Source: Scytonema millei VB511283 (GTDB lineage: Bacteria; Cyanobacteriota; Cyanobacteriia; Cyanobacteriales; Chroococcidiopsidaceae). Taken from it: DNA of 64,000 bases. Of the stretch, positions 45,242-54,657 are shown in pieces (within the stretch, counting starts at the first letter, position 1; each line of letters starts with the position of its first letter). The DNA lies in contig NZ_JTJC03000010.1 of assembly GCF_000817735.3 (NCBI RefSeq), positions 1 to 64,000 of the forward strand, in the 5' to 3' direction. The notes beneath the pieces are model-generated. The model did not search any database, was not told the origin of the DNA, and was given only the letters and a program-made list of their open reading frames with translations. A program made the position numbers and the translations under genes.

Positions 45242-45321
45242 AAGCTGAGCTATTACTCTATGCTTATAGAAATAATCCTATAGTATGGGATTGTAGCAGC
45301 CTAACTATCAGGTTGAATTGT

Positions 45322-47637
45322 ATGGATTGGTCATTACAATCGCTAGATCGAGACAACGCCAGTGCTTCACAGTCGGAGGAGTTGACGATCGCCGAAACGG
45401 TTGATTTGACGAATTGCGATCGCGAACCGATTCATATTCCTGGTTCTATCCAGCCTCACGGTGTACTTTTTGTCCTACAAGAACCTGACTTAATCGTTGT
45501 ACAAGTTAGCAAGAATGTTTCCGATATCATTAAAGTTTCAGCTCAAGAATTACTGGATAAACCATTAAGTAAATTACTTAATTTAAAGCATATTAATTCG
45601 ATAAAACAATGTTTATCGCAGGAATTTGATAGTGTAAATCCATTAAAAGTAGCCATAAAAGCTCAAAACAAAACTCTAGTTTTTGATGGAACTCTTCATC
45701 GCAATATAGATAATTTACTTGTTCTAGAACTAGAGCCAAGAAGAACGAATAAAAGTAGAGACTTTTTTGATTTTTATCATTTAGTCAAAAACCCGATCGA
45801 TCGGATGCAAAAGGTACATACTTTAGCAGAGATGTGCCAAATTGTTGTGAAAGAAGTCAGAAAACTGACTAACTTCGATCGCGTCATGGTTTATCGTTTT
45901 AATTCTGAGGGTGCTGGTACGGTTATAGCGGAAGATAAACGCGAAGATTTGAATTCTTATCTTGGCTTGCACTACCCTGCTTCCGATATTCCTAAGCAAG
46001 CCAAGCATCTTTATATCCTAAATCTCCTCCGGCTCGTTCCCGATATCAATTACCAACCTGTAGAAATTATTTCTACTGATTCAGATAACAATAAGTCTTT
46101 AGATTTGAGTCTTAGTATTTTACGTAGCGTTTCTCCGATCCATATTGAGTATTTAAAAAATATGGGAGTCGGCGCTTCTATGTCCATTTCTTTGATTAAA
46201 AATAAAAAATTATGGGGATTGATTGCCTGCCATCATTCCTCAGCTAATTATCTCACTTGTGAAGTCCGTACGGCTTGCGAGTTTTTGGGTCAAGTCATGT
46301 CTTTGGAACTGGCTGCTAAAGAAGATAATGAAGGCATGGAATACAAGATTAGACTCAATTCAATTTTATCAAAATTTGTTGAAATTATTCCTCAAGACGA
46401 AAATTTTGTTGAAAGTTTACTCCAAGATCGAATCAATTTATTAGAGTTGACTGCTAGCGAGGGAGCTGCTATTTGTGCAGACAGTAAAGTATGGCTAGTT
46501 GGTAAAACACCTAGTGAAACAGAAATTCAAGAATTAATTGAATGGCTCGAACCTCAAATTAATAATGACGTATACTGCACGGACTCGCTGCCAAAAGCTT
46601 ATCAACCAGCAACAAAATTTAAAGATAGTGCGAGTGGTTTGTTAGCAACGGCTATCTCCAAAAGTCAAAATGACTACATTCTTTGGTTTCGTCCTGAAGT
46701 CATTCAAACTGTTAATTGGGGTGGTAATCCTCATAAACCAGTTGAAGTACAACAGGATGGAAGCTTGCGCCTATCCCCGCGCAAATCTTTTGAATTGTGG
46801 CAAGAAACAGTAAAATTAAAATCTCTACCTTGGCAACAATGCGAAATTGATGTAGCAGTAGAACTGAGAAGTGCCATTGTGGGTATTGTGCTGCGTCAAG
46901 CAGCGGAACTAGCACGAATTAATAGTGAGTTAGAACGGAGTAATAGCGAACTCGATGCCTTTGCATATATTGCTTCCCACGATTTAAAAGAGCCATTACG
47001 AGGGATTCATAACTACTCCAGCTTTTTACTTGAAGATTATGCAGATATTCTGAATGAAGACGGCGCGCTTAAACTACAAACTTTGGTACGTTTGACGCAG
47101 CGAATGGAGGATTTGATTGAATCTCTACTTCACTTCTCGCGGTTGGGAAGGGTAGAGCTTTCTTTCCAAACCACGAATTTAAATGAATTAGTTAATAACG
47201 TCATTGAGGTCTTAAATATCAGCTTGAAAGAAGACAAAGCTAATATTCGCATTTCTCAAATTTTACCAGCTATTGAATGCGATCGCGTCCAAGTTAGTGA
47301 AGTTTTTAGTAATCTAATTAGCAATGCAATTAAATACAACAACAAAGTAGATAAATTTGTGGAAATTGGTTATTTAGACCCCGAACATAAATCTGACAAT
47401 AGCCAAACCAATTCCTTTATTTTCTATGTTAGAGATAACGGTATTGGAATTAGAGAAAAACATTTAGAGACGATTTTCCGCATATTTAAGCGACTACATG
47501 CACCGAATCGATATGGAGGTGGAACTGGCGCTGGTTTAACTATTGCCAAGAAAATTGTAGAACGTCATGGCGGGAAAATTTGGGTGGAATCAACTTATGG
47601 AGAAGGTAGTACGTTTTATTTTACATTGCCCGGTTAA
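45322..47637 (+). CDS. bacteriophytochrome-type histidine kinase (biliverdin-binding)
   Basis: This red/far-red light sensor of about 771 residues has PAS, GAF, PHY, HisKA and ATPase domains. The PAS domain begins TNCDREPIHIPGSIQPHG; the cysteine there matches the biliverdin-binding Cys24 of DrBphP. In the GAF domain the pocket sequence is YPASDIPKQA, and the place where Cph1 has Cys259-His260 reads SPIHIEYLKNMG, so the phycocyanobilin cysteine is replaced. It should therefore use biliverdin. The PHY end is LSPRKSFELWQETVKLKSLPW. The kinase has ASHDLKEPLRG, NLISNAIKYNN, DNGIGI and GTGAGLTIAKKIVERHGG. The Rcp-like gene downstream is the expected phosphorylation partner. I use ATG 45322 over TTG 45313. 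Confidence 0.93.
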   Translation: MDWSLQSLDRDNASASQSEELTIAETVDLTNCDREPIHIPGSIQPHGVLFVLQEPDLIVVQVSKNVSDIIKVSAQELLDKPLSKLLNLKHINSIKQCLSQEFDSVNPLKVAIKAQNKTLVFDGTLHRNIDNLLVLELEPRRTNKSRDFFDFYHLVKNPIDRMQKVHTLAEMCQIVVKEVRKLTNFDRVMVYRFNSEGAGTVIAEDKREDLNSYLGLHYPASDIPKQAKHLYILNLLRLVPDINYQPVEIISTDSDNNKSLDLSLSILRSVSPIHIEYLKNMGVGASMSISLIKNKKLWGLIACHHSSANYLTCEVRTACEFLGQVMSLELAAKEDNEGMEYKIRLNSILSKFVEIIPQDENFVESLLQDRINLLELTASEGAAICADSKVWLVGKTPSETEIQELIEWLEPQINNDVYCTDSLPKAYQPATKFKDSASGLLATAISKSQNDYILWFRPEVIQTVNWGGNPHKPVEVQQDGSLRLSPRKSFELWQETVKLKSLPWQQCEIDVAVELRSAIVGIVLRQAAELARINSELERSNSELDAFAYIASHDLKEPLRGIHNYSSFLLEDYADILNEDGALKLQTLVRLTQRMEDLIESLLHFSRLGRVELSFQTTNLNELVNNVIEVLNISLKEDKANIRISQILPAIECDRVQVSEVFSNLISNAIKYNNKVDKFVEIGYLDPEHKSDNSQTNSFIFYVRDNGIGIREKHLETIFRIFKRLHAPNRYGGGTGAGLTIAKKIVERHGGKIWVESTYGEGSTFYFTLPG

Positions 47638-47646
47638 TACTACGTA

Positions 47647-47722
47647 TTTCAGTTATCAGTTATCAGTTATCAGTTATCAGATGCCAGTGACAAATGACAA
47701 ATGACAAATGACAAATGACAAA
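47647..47722. repeat. TTATCAG and ACAAATG tandem heptamers
   Basis: Four TTATCAG units are followed by five ACAAATG-type units, filling almost the whole gap between phytochrome and its response regulator gene. Confidence 0.8.
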
Positions 47723-47775
47723 AATGGTACGAAATAATGCTCAATTCTTTCAAATTAGTAACTCAAGTTGAGCGT

Positions 47776-48228
47776 ATGGCTAGTATATCGACCCAACCAT
47801 TGTTGTTAATTGAAGATAGCGATGAAGATTTTGAAGCTTTCTGGCGGATAATGCGGAAGTTATCTGTTACCACTCCTATTCATCGCTGTACTGATGGTGA
47901 CGATGCATTAGACTACTTATATCATGATGGCGAGTACGCCGATCTAGAGCAAGTACTCCGTCCAGCCTTTATTGTTCTTGACTTAAATCTACCAGGTACA
48001 GATGGGCGGGAAGTACTGGAACAGATCAAGCAAGACGAGGAGTTAAAAATAATTCCTATTGTAGTATTTACAACATCTTCTAATCCAAAAGACGTGGAGG
48101 TTTGTTATCGCTATGGCGTGAATGGCTACATCATTAAACCAATGGATGTGAAAAAATTAATGCATACGATTCAAATTCTCATTCAATACTGGTTTGAAGT
48201 TGTGATTCTACCTAATAGTAGGAGGTAG
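47776..48228 (+). CDS. Rcp1-like response regulator
   Basis: This single-domain receiver of about 150 residues belongs to the family that partners with cyanobacterial phytochromes. The acidic pocket is LLIEDSDED, the phospho-acceptor aspartate lies in [13 protein letters not shown], the threonine/serine in VVFTTSSNP and the lysine in YIIKPMD. The C-terminal [15 protein letters not shown] matches the dimer-forming extension of Rcp1. I start at ATG 47776, which gives the usual size; an ATG at 47737 would add 13 residues. The next gene begins three bases after the stop codon, so the three signalling genes are likely one unit. Confidence 0.92.
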   Translation: MASISTQPLLLIEDSDEDFEAFWRIMRKLSVTTPIHRCTDGDDALDYLYHDGEYADLEQVLRPAFIVLDLNLPGTDGREVLEQIKQDEELKIIPIVVFTTSSNPKDVEVCYRYGVNGYIIKPMDVKKLMHTIQILIQYWFEVVILPNSRR

Positions 48229-48230
48229 TG

Positions 48231-50246
48231 ATGAGTTTTGAGAGAACAGTTCTCATCGTTGATGATTCCCCTGAAGATCGAGAAACATACCGTCGCTTCT
48301 TACTTACTGACGATCGCTACCATTACATATTTTTAGAAGCAGATTATGGTGAGAATGGACTAGAAGTATGCAAACTAGTACAGCCAGATGCTATTTTGTT
48401 AGACTTTCACCTCCCTGATATTGACGGTATTGAGTTTTTATGCGAGTTAAAAACTCAATTCGGTAAAATGCAATTACCTGTAATTATGTTGACAGGACGA
48501 GGAAATGAAGATGTTGCCGTGCAAGCAATGAAAAGCGGTGCGGCTGACTATTTGGTAAAAGGAAAAACTACGTCAGAAAATCTCCGTTTAGCAATTCATA
48601 ATATTTTAGAGCGCGATCGCTTAAAACAGCAATTAGAGCAAAGTGAAGACAGATTTCGCACATCAATTGAAAACATGCTCGATTGCTTCGGAATTTATAA
48701 AAGCCTGCGGGACGATTCAGGCAAAATTGTCGATTTTGTTGTCGAGTACGTGAATACAGCAGCATGTGCTAATAACCGCATGACAGCAGCAGCACAAATT
48801 GGTAAAAAACTCTGTGAAATTTTGCCTTTTCATCGAGAGAATGGATTATTTAATGAATATTGTCGGGTGGTAGAGACAGGCGCACCTCTGACAAAAGAAG
48901 ACTTAATTTACTCGGATAGATTTAACCAAGAATATTTAACCAGAGCCTTTGATATCCGAGCAAATAAATTGGGCGATGGTTTTGTGGCTTCCTGGCGGGA
49001 TATCACCGATCGCAAACGTTCTTCAGAGCGTTTGCGATTACTAGAATCTGTCGTTGTCAATGCTAACGATGCCGTCATCATAACCGCGATCGCCCCTATC
49101 GAGGAGCCAGCACCGCGAATCATATATGTCAATCAAGCCTTCACTAACTTAACTGGTTATACCTGTGAAGAAGTTGTAGGCAGATCGCCGCGTTTTCTCC
49201 AAGGTGCTAAAACCAATAAAGCAGCTCTCCAACGTATTCGGGATGCCTTACAAGCCAGACAAGCAGTACAAGAAGAACTGATTAATTATCGTAAGGATGG
49301 CTCGGAATTTTGGGTAGACATTAGCATTGCACCTGTAGCTGATGCCGCAGGGCAATACACTCATTTTGTTGCCATTCAACGCGATATCAGCGATCGCAAA
49401 CAGAGCGAAATCGAAAACGCTCGGATGCTGGAACTAGCTCAGCAAGGACAGAGAGAAGCTGAAGCCGCTAACCGTGCCAAAGATGAGTTTGTGGCAATGG
49501 TGTCTCACGATTTGCGCTCTCCCCTGAATGCGATTCTGGGTTGGGCAAAACTGCTCAAGACTCGTGAGGTGAATGTGGAAATCGCTGCCCGTGCCTTAGA
49601 CGCGATCGAACGTAACGCCCAATCTCAAGCCAAGTTGCTCGAAGATCTGTTAGATGTGTCGCGCATGATTCGCGGCAAACTAGAACTGCAAGAGACTCAG
49701 TTCAATTTAGCTGCCCTTGTAGAAGAGTCGGTTGAAACTACTTTTCTTGCTGCTAGCGCCAAGCAGATTCATTTAGAACTCCGAATTCAAAATTCAGCAG
49801 TTGGAATTATTGTTTCTGGCGATCGCGATCGCTTGCAACAAGTTTTGGATAATTTACTTTCAAACGCAATTAAATTTACCCCAGAAGGCGGAAGAGTTGA
49901 GGTGCGGCTGACTCAAGGGATTGGGGAGCAGAGGAGCAGAGGAGCAGAGGAGCAGGGGAGACTAGAAGCAACCCCCGACTCCCGACTCCCGATTCCCGAC
50001 TCCCTCTCTTACGCTCAAATTCAAATTATCGACACGGGCAATGGTATTAGTCCTGAGTTTTTACCCCACGTCTTCGATCGCTTTTGTCAAGCCCAGAGTC
50101 CTAATAAGCAAGGAGGATTGGGACTGGGATTGGCGATCGCCCGTCACATAGTAGAATTGCATGGTGGGACAATTCACGCCGCAAGTCTTGGTGTAGGACA
50201 AGGGGCAACGTTTACGATCCAGTTGCCATTAATGCCTCCAAAGTAG
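48231..50246 (+). CDS. hybrid sensor kinase: receiver, two PAS domains, HisKA, ATPase
   Basis: The protein has about 671 residues. The N-terminal receiver has VDDSPEDRE and [12 protein letters not shown] first PAS-like domain (about 140-265) and a classic PAS-PAC (about 275-390, with [12 protein letters not shown] and [13 protein letters not shown]) follow. The kinase core begins [19 protein letters not shown], with the phospho-accepting histidine, then [21 protein letters not shown] and [19 protein letters not shown]. Between the N and G1 boxes, residues of about 563-592 are a repeat-encoded insert ([13 protein letters not shown] and [10 protein letters not shown]). AGGAGG precedes ATG 48231. 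It probably receives phosphate through its receiver, in the phytochrome pathway. The 3' end overlaps rbsK. Confidence 0.92.
   Translation: MSFERTVLIVDDSPEDRETYRRFLLTDDRYHYIFLEADYGENGLEVCKLVQPDAILLDFHLPDIDGIEFLCELKTQFGKMQLPVIMLTGRGNEDVAVQAMKSGAADYLVKGKTTSENLRLAIHNILERDRLKQQLEQSEDRFRTSIENMLDCFGIYKSLRDDSGKIVDFVVEYVNTAACANNRMTAAAQIGKKLCEILPFHRENGLFNEYCRVVETGAPLTKEDLIYSDRFNQEYLTRAFDIRANKLGDGFVASWRDITDRKRSSERLRLLESVVVNANDAVIITAIAPIEEPAPRIIYVNQAFTNLTGYTCEEVVGRSPRFLQGAKTNKAALQRIRDALQARQAVQEELINYRKDGSEFWVDISIAPVADAAGQYTHFVAIQRDISDRKQSEIENARMLELAQQGQREAEAANRAKDEFVAMVSHDLRSPLNAILGWAKLLKTREVNVEIAARALDAIERNAQSQAKLLEDLLDVSRMIRGKLELQETQFNLAALVEESVETTFLAASAKQIHLELRIQNSAVGIIVSGDRDRLQQVLDNLLSNAIKFTPEGGRVEVRLTQGIGEQRSRGAEEQGRLEATPDSRLPIPDSLSYAQIQIIDTGNGISPEFLPHVFDRFCQAQSPNKQGGLGLGLAIARHIVELHGGTIHAASLGVGQGATFTIQLPLMPPK
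49917..50006 (+). repeat. in-frame repeat insertion inside the kinase ATPase domain
   Basis: AGGAGCAG octamers are followed by CCCGACT heptamers. Together they add about 30 codons between the N box and the G1 box, in frame and without stops. Confidence 0.8.
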
Positions 50247-51192
50247 GGCGATCGCACATTGCCGACTGCGCCCCTGGCTTGGTTGCAGCCAAAGCACCCG
50301 CCGCCGCACCCCATACTACTGCTTGTCTCAAGGGTAGTCCTTCTACTAGTGCCGCAGCTAAACCACCATTGAAAGCATCTCCTGCGGCTACCGTGTCTAC
50401 AGCCTTGACAGAAAAGGCTGGGGTAAAAAATGTTTCTGCTTGAGTAGCACAAACGACACCCTTAGCACCAAGTTTGACGATCGCGTTCCCCACTCCTTTT
50501 TGTAACAAAGCCTGCGCTGCTTCGGTTGCCGCTTCTCGTCCATCTACAGTAAAACCAACTAATCGCCCCGCTTCTGTTTCGTTTGGGGTGATGATATCGA
50601 CCAAGGGATAAAGTTCGTCTGGTAAGTTTTGGGCTGGTGCAGGATCGAGAATGACTTTGATTCCGGCTGCTTTTGCAACTTGGGCGGCTGCAATAACGGC
50701 GCTGAGGGGAATTTCGAGTTGGAGGAGTAGTATCGATCCCCCTAACCCCCCTTGAAACGGGGGGCTATTTGTTCCCCCCTTGTGGGAAGGGGGGTTAGGG
50801 GGGATCTTTAATAAACTCTGGAGACGTTCTACATCCGTCTCATCAACTCGTCCATTTGCCCCAGGAGTGATAATAATTTGATTTTCGCCATTATCGGCAA
50901 CTGCGATCGCAGCTACCCCAGAACTGATACTTTCATCGACTAATACATTCTCAGTCTTGACTCCCGCCGCTTGCAGACTTGCTAATAATTCTCGACCGAA
51001 ATTATCTCCGCCAATGCGCCCTACCATGTAGGAGGGAACGCCCAATTTTGCGATCGCAACTGCCTGATTCGCGCCTTTTCCCCCGGGTGCGGTAGCAAAA
51101 CTATGTCCCGTCAATGTTTCCCCAGGTAAAGGTAATCTGGGTGTTTTGCTAACTAGATCGATATTGATACTACCGAATACGATTGCAACCAT
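50212..51192 (-). CDS. rbsK: ribokinase (PfkB family) with repeat-encoded insert
   Basis: RbsK phosphorylates ribose to ribose-5-phosphate. The 326-residue protein starts [14 protein letters not shown] and has the substrate motif [28 protein letters not shown], and the catalytic [17 protein letters not shown]. About 24 residues in the middle ([20 protein letters not shown] and following) are absent from normal ribokinases. They are encoded by a G/C-run palindromic element at 50735-50806, exactly 72 bases, so the frame is kept. The sugar kinase core on each side continues normally. The gene overlaps the 3' end of the hybrid kinase gene by 35 bases. No ribose transporter is adjacent. Confidence 0.9.
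   Translation of the reverse strand: MVAIVFGSINIDLVSKTPRLPLPGETLTGHSFATAPGGKGANQAVAIAKLGVPSYMVGRIGGDNFGRELLASLQAAGVKTENVLVDESISSGVAAIAVADNGENQIIITPGANGRVDETDVERLQSLLKIPPNPPSHKGGTNSPPFQGGLGGSILLLQLEIPLSAVIAAAQVAKAAGIKVILDPAPAQNLPDELYPLVDIITPNETEAGRLVGFTVDGREAATEAAQALLQKGVGNAIVKLGAKGVVCATQAETFFTPAFSVKAVDTVAAGDAFNGGLAAALVEGLPLRQAVVWGAAAGALAATKPGAQSAMCDRPTLEALMATGS
50735..50806. repeat. 72-base palindromic element inserted in frame in rbsK
   Basis: The ends GATCCCCCTAACCCCCC and GGGGGGTTAGGGGGGATC are inverted repeats, with two smaller hairpins of C and G runs between them. A shorter relative lies at 4407-4436. Confidence 0.88.
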
Positions 51193-51193
51193 G

Positions 51194-51323
51194 AGCAGAA
51201 AGTCAAAAGTCAAAAGTCAAAGGTCAAAATCTACCTTTCATCTCTTACCCTACTCCTGTACGGGCGGGTTTAACTGCCGAACTATTTGTTCTGGTACAAG
51301 TAGCGTCAAAAACCCGCCCCTAC
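51194..51323. repeat. AAAAGTC heptamers and a GGGCGGGTTT palindrome
   Basis: AAAAGTC/AAAGGTC heptamers lie at 51199-51226. GGGCGGGTTT near 51262 and AAACCCGCCCC near 51309 are inverted arms about 40 bases apart. The block fills the gap between rbsK and the ABC ATPase gene. Confidence 0.65.
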
Positions 51324-51334
51324 GATTCCCGCAT

Positions 51335-52087
51335 TCACAAAATTTGCGATAAAAATTTGCGCGTCCGTTCTTCTTTGGGGTTTTGAAAAAATTCTTGGGG
51401 AGGGGCTTGTTCGACTAACATTCCACTATCCATTAATACAATGCGATCGGCAACTTCGCGGGCAAACCCAACTTCGTGCGTCACGACTACCATTGTCATC
51501 CCCGATCGCGCTAAACTCCTCATCACATCTAACACTTCTCGTACCATTTCTGGGTCAAGCGCTGATGTAGGTTCGTCAAATAACATAATTTTAGGCTGCA
51601 TTGCCAACGCCCGGGCGATCGCTACCCGTTGTTGTTGTCCGCCAGAAAGTTGTCCTGGGTACTTTTGCGCTTGTTCTAAAATTCCTACCCTTTCCAACAG
51701 TTGCATGGCGACTTCTTCCGCTTTTTGTCTTTTCCAACGCCGTACCCAAATCGGTGACAGAGTTACGTTTTGTAGTACGGTAAGGTGAGGAAACAAGTTA
51801 AATTGCTGAAACACCATTCCCACTTCTCTACGAATTGCATCGATGTTGCGCAAGTCGTGAGTCAGGGCAATTCCATCAATTTCAATTCGCCCTTGTTGAT
51901 AATCTTCTAAAGCATTAAACGTGCGAATAAACGTAGATTTACCCGAACCAGAGGGACCCATCACCACCACCACCTCCCCCCGATTCACGGTAAGGCTAAC
52001 CCCACGCAGGACGTAAAATTTGTTGCTGCTATACCACTTATGGACGTTCTCAGCAATAATCATTGGTTGTGGATTGTCATTTGTCAT
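51335..52087 (-). CDS. bgtA: amino-acid ABC transporter ATP-binding protein
   Basis: This ATPase of the polar amino-acid importer has 250 residues. It has Walker [13 protein letters not shown] loop [13 protein letters not shown], signature QLSGGQQQR, Walker [15 protein letters not shown] and [16 protein letters not shown]. It is the fourth gene of a natF-natG-natH-bgtA order, as in Anabaena, where BgtA energises two amino-acid importers. The first codons (MTND) come from an ACAAATG repeat, so the start may really be ATG 52063 ([11 protein letters not shown]). Confidence 0.9.
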   Translation of the reverse strand: MTNDNPQPMIIAENVHKWYSSNKFYVLRGVSLTVNRGEVVVVMGPSGSGKSTFIRTFNALEDYQQGRIEIDGIALTHDLRNIDAIRREVGMVFQQFNLFPHLTVLQNVTLSPIWVRRWKRQKAEEVAMQLLERVGILEQAQKYPGQLSGGQQQRVAIARALAMQPKIMLFDEPTSALDPEMVREVLDVMRSLARSGMTMVVVTHEVGFAREVADRIVLMDSGMLVEQAPPQEFFQNPKEERTRKFLSQIL

Positions 52088-52170
52088 TTGTCATTTTTAA
52101 TTGATAGTTGACGGTTGACGGTTGACGGTTGACGGCTGACTGTTAACTGTCAACTGTTAACTGTCAACCA
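52076..52170. repeat. CATTTGT, TTGACGG and TTAACTG heptamer block
   Basis: CATTTGT units pass into four TTGACGG units and then TTAACTG/TCAACTG units. The block fills the gap between natH and bgtA and supplies the first codons of bgtA as annotated. Confidence 0.8.
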
Positions 52171-53354
52171 TTTACATTTAATTTCCGTTCCAAATAACGA
52201 CTGGCTGTAGACATACCGTAGCAAAAGAGCCAGTAGAGTAAGCCAATGAATAAATAAACTTCGGCATAACGTCCGAGGAATTGGGGTTGTGCCAAAATTG
52301 AGCGAGAAATTCCAGTTAATTCTAGTAAACCAAATAGGGCGAGTAGAGATGTATCTTTAAATAAACCAATAAATTGACCGACGATCGCGGGAATTACGGC
52401 TTTAAGTGCTTGGGGTAATACGATCAATAACACAACTAAAGGCGAACTTAAACCCAAAGCTTTAGCAGCTTCGTATTGTCCTCTAGGAATAGCTTGCAAT
52501 CCACCACGGATATTTTCTGCTAAATACGCTGCACTAAATAATACGAGTCCGGCGATCGCCCGTAGTACGCGATCTAAATTGCGGAAGTTAGGCGGGAGAA
52601 ATAACGGTAACATTACCTGGGCTAAGAATAAAATGCCAATGAGTGGTAACCCGCGAATCACTTCAATGTAGAGGATCGATAAGATCCGGACTATAGGTAA
52701 TGGACTTTGGCGACCGAGGGCGAGTAACACGCCAAAGGGAAACGACAGTACGATCCCGCAAATTGCTGTGAGTAGGGTTAGTAATAGCCCCGACCATACA
52801 TTGGTTGGGACGGAAGTTAAACCCAAACCACCTCCAATTAACCAAATGTTGACGATAAATACTAATCCCCAAGCTGGGGTGAGCCAAGGGCTAATACTAG
52901 TAGGTAATTTGCGTCCAACTGCGTAGCCAACTATGGCAACAATGGCGATCGCTAATATCCACAAACGCGCACTCAGTTCTAAAGGTAGCAGTACAATAGC
53001 TGCAATAATTACCCCTAAAACAAATAAAATTGTCCGGCTAAATATGGGAGAGTTTCTGACAATATAACCCCAACAAAGCCCTGCTAAACCGATAATCAGC
53101 CCCAGTGCCGTCCACACTCGCCAATACAATTCAGGAGGAAATCGACCGACAAAAAAGAGCCGCAAGTTTGCACCTACGACTCTCCACTGTGCCGTAGTTA
53201 ATGCCCAACTAATAAAGCTACTCAGTCCCCAAATAATGACTGTTAGACAAATTATTGTCAGGATACTGTTGTACCAAGTACTGAACAAATTTTTCTGTAC
53301 CCAGTTAAGGGGAGATGTGGGTGGGTTAGGAGGCGCAGACGATTGGATTTGCAA
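52164..53354 (-). CDS. natH: amino-acid ABC transporter permease (NatH/AapM-like)
   Basis: This permease has 396 residues and about eight membrane segments. The coupling loop is VIRGLPLIGILFLAQV followed by ENIRGGLQAIPRGQYEAAKALGLS, the EAA motif of the His/Glu/Gln permease family. The N-terminal extension with extra helices is typical of the large AapM-type subunit. It starts four bases after natG and pairs with it to form the membrane channel of an acidic/neutral amino-acid importer. The last residues (KLNVNG) end at the border of a repeat block, and the final codons may be partly repeat-derived. Confidence 0.9.
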   Translation of the reverse strand: MQIQSSAPPNPPTSPLNWVQKNLFSTWYNSILTIICLTVIIWGLSSFISWALTTAQWRVVGANLRLFFVGRFPPELYWRVWTALGLIIGLAGLCWGYIVRNSPIFSRTILFVLGVIIAAIVLLPLELSARLWILAIAIVAIVGYAVGRKLPTSISPWLTPAWGLVFIVNIWLIGGGLGLTSVPTNVWSGLLLTLLTAICGIVLSFPFGVLLALGRQSPLPIVRILSILYIEVIRGLPLIGILFLAQVMLPLFLPPNFRNLDRVLRAIAGLVLFSAAYLAENIRGGLQAIPRGQYEAAKALGLSSPLVVLLIVLPQALKAVIPAIVGQFIGLFKDTSLLALFGLLELTGISRSILAQPQFLGRYAEVYLFIGLLYWLFCYGMSTASRYLERKLNVNG

Positions 53355-53358
53355 GGGT

Positions 53359-54519
53359 CTATCTCTCCTTAATTTGCACGGTGCGGTTGTATAAATTCAT
53401 GATGAGAGAGATGGTTAAGCTTGTGGTTAGATAGGTAATCATAATCAGCAACATCACTTCCACAGCCCGTCCCGTCTGATTAAATGTTGTGGAAGCAACG
53501 AAATAGACATCGGGGAAACCGACTGCGATCGCCAAACTAGAATTTTTGGCTAAGTTGAGATAGTGACTCGTTAAAGGTGGTATAATCACGCGCAATGCTT
53601 GTGGTAAAATCACCATTTGCATGATCCGATTTGGCTTCAGTCCCAAAGCACGGGCTGCTTCCCACTGCCCTTTTGGTACGGCTAAAATCCCCGCCCTCAC
53701 AATTTCAGCAATATAACTACTCGTATAAATCACCAGTCCAGCGAGTAGGGCGCAAAACTCTGGCGACAGACGCAATCCACCCTCAATCTGTCCCTGCGTA
53801 ACTTGCGGAATACTCAACCAAAAGGGAATACTGCGGGTCAAGATAAAAGCCACGATCGCCGCCCCTAAAATAGAACCCAAAGCATACCAAATTTGGTTTC
53901 CTACCTGTCCTCGTTCTACCATGACGCGCCCCCGCCAGCGCCACAAGGCGATCGCTCCAACAATTCCCGCCAGCAGTAACACCAACCAAATGCCTCCCCC
54001 CGAACCAATTTCCAGCCACGGGAAAAATACGCCTTGTCCCGTCAAGTAAGTAGAACCAAGAAGAGTAATAGGATTTTCAATTCCTGGTAGATTGATAAAA
54101 ACGGCAAAGTACCAAAAAAATAGTTGCAATAGTAGAGGTACGTTGCGGAAGATTTCTACATAAGCAACAGCGATGCGTCGTACCAACCAGTTATCTGAAA
54201 GTTGGGCAATGCCAAAGATTAATCCAAAAATAGTAGCTAAAACAAGACCGATTGCTACCACGCGCAATGAATTGAGCAACCCGACAAAAATTGCCCGACT
54301 ATAACTATTAGACGGATCGTAAGGAATTATACTTTCGCCAATATCAAAGGAGGCTTGGACTCCCAAAAAATCAAATCCTAACTGAATGCCTAATTGCCGC
54401 AGATTGTAGGTAAGATTATCCCAAATCAGGGCAATAAAAATTACCACCAACAAAACCGCGATCGCCTGTCCGGCAATCTGCCAGAAGCGATCGTCTCGTA
54501 ATAGTTTTTGCAATTTCAT
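53359..54519 (-). CDS. natG: amino-acid ABC transporter permease (NatG/AapQ-like)
   Basis: This 386-residue partner permease begins MKLQKLLRDDRFWQIAGQAI, typical of the AapQ subunit. Key sequences are VAYVEIFRNVPLLLQLFFWY and the EAA loop EIVRAGILAVPKGQWEAARALGLKP. A long periplasmic insertion separates the first and later helices, as in AapQ. It lies between natF and natH on the minus strand, with only four bases before natH. The gap to natF is occupied by heptamer repeats. Confidence 0.9.
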   Translation of the reverse strand: MKLQKLLRDDRFWQIAGQAIAVLLVVIFIALIWDNLTYNLRQLGIQLGFDFLGVQASFDIGESIIPYDPSNSYSRAIFVGLLNSLRVVAIGLVLATIFGLIFGIAQLSDNWLVRRIAVAYVEIFRNVPLLLQLFFWYFAVFINLPGIENPITLLGSTYLTGQGVFFPWLEIGSGGGIWLVLLLAGIVGAIALWRWRGRVMVERGQVGNQIWYALGSILGAAIVAFILTRSIPFWLSIPQVTQGQIEGGLRLSPEFCALLAGLVIYTSSYIAEIVRAGILAVPKGQWEAARALGLKPNRIMQMVILPQALRVIIPPLTSHYLNLAKNSSLAIAVGFPDVYFVASTTFNQTGRAVEVMLLIMITYLTTSLTISLIMNLYNRTVQIKER

Positions 54520-54532
54520 GTAGCGGTAATGG

Positions 54533-54657
54533 GTAAGTCGTAAGTCGTAAGTCGTAAGTCGTAAGTGGCTGGCGGTTAGCGGCTAGTGGATAGATTATTT
54601 CCGGTCTAGCCACTAGCCACTAGTCACTAGTCACTCTCTACTGAGAACTGATAACTG
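54533..54657. repeat. GTCGTAA, CTAGTGG/CCACTAG heptamer block between natF and natG
   Basis: About four tandem GTCGTAA units, then GGCTGGCGGTTAGCGGCTAG-type units, then CCACTAG/TCACTAG units. Nearly the whole natF-natG spacer consists of repeats also found elsewhere in the window. Confidence 0.8.

Noticed and set aside
48231-50246. Frameshift or assembly error in the hybrid kinase at the repeat insert
   Set aside because: The reading frame and the kinase motifs continue normally on both sides, so the insert is in frame rather than a break.
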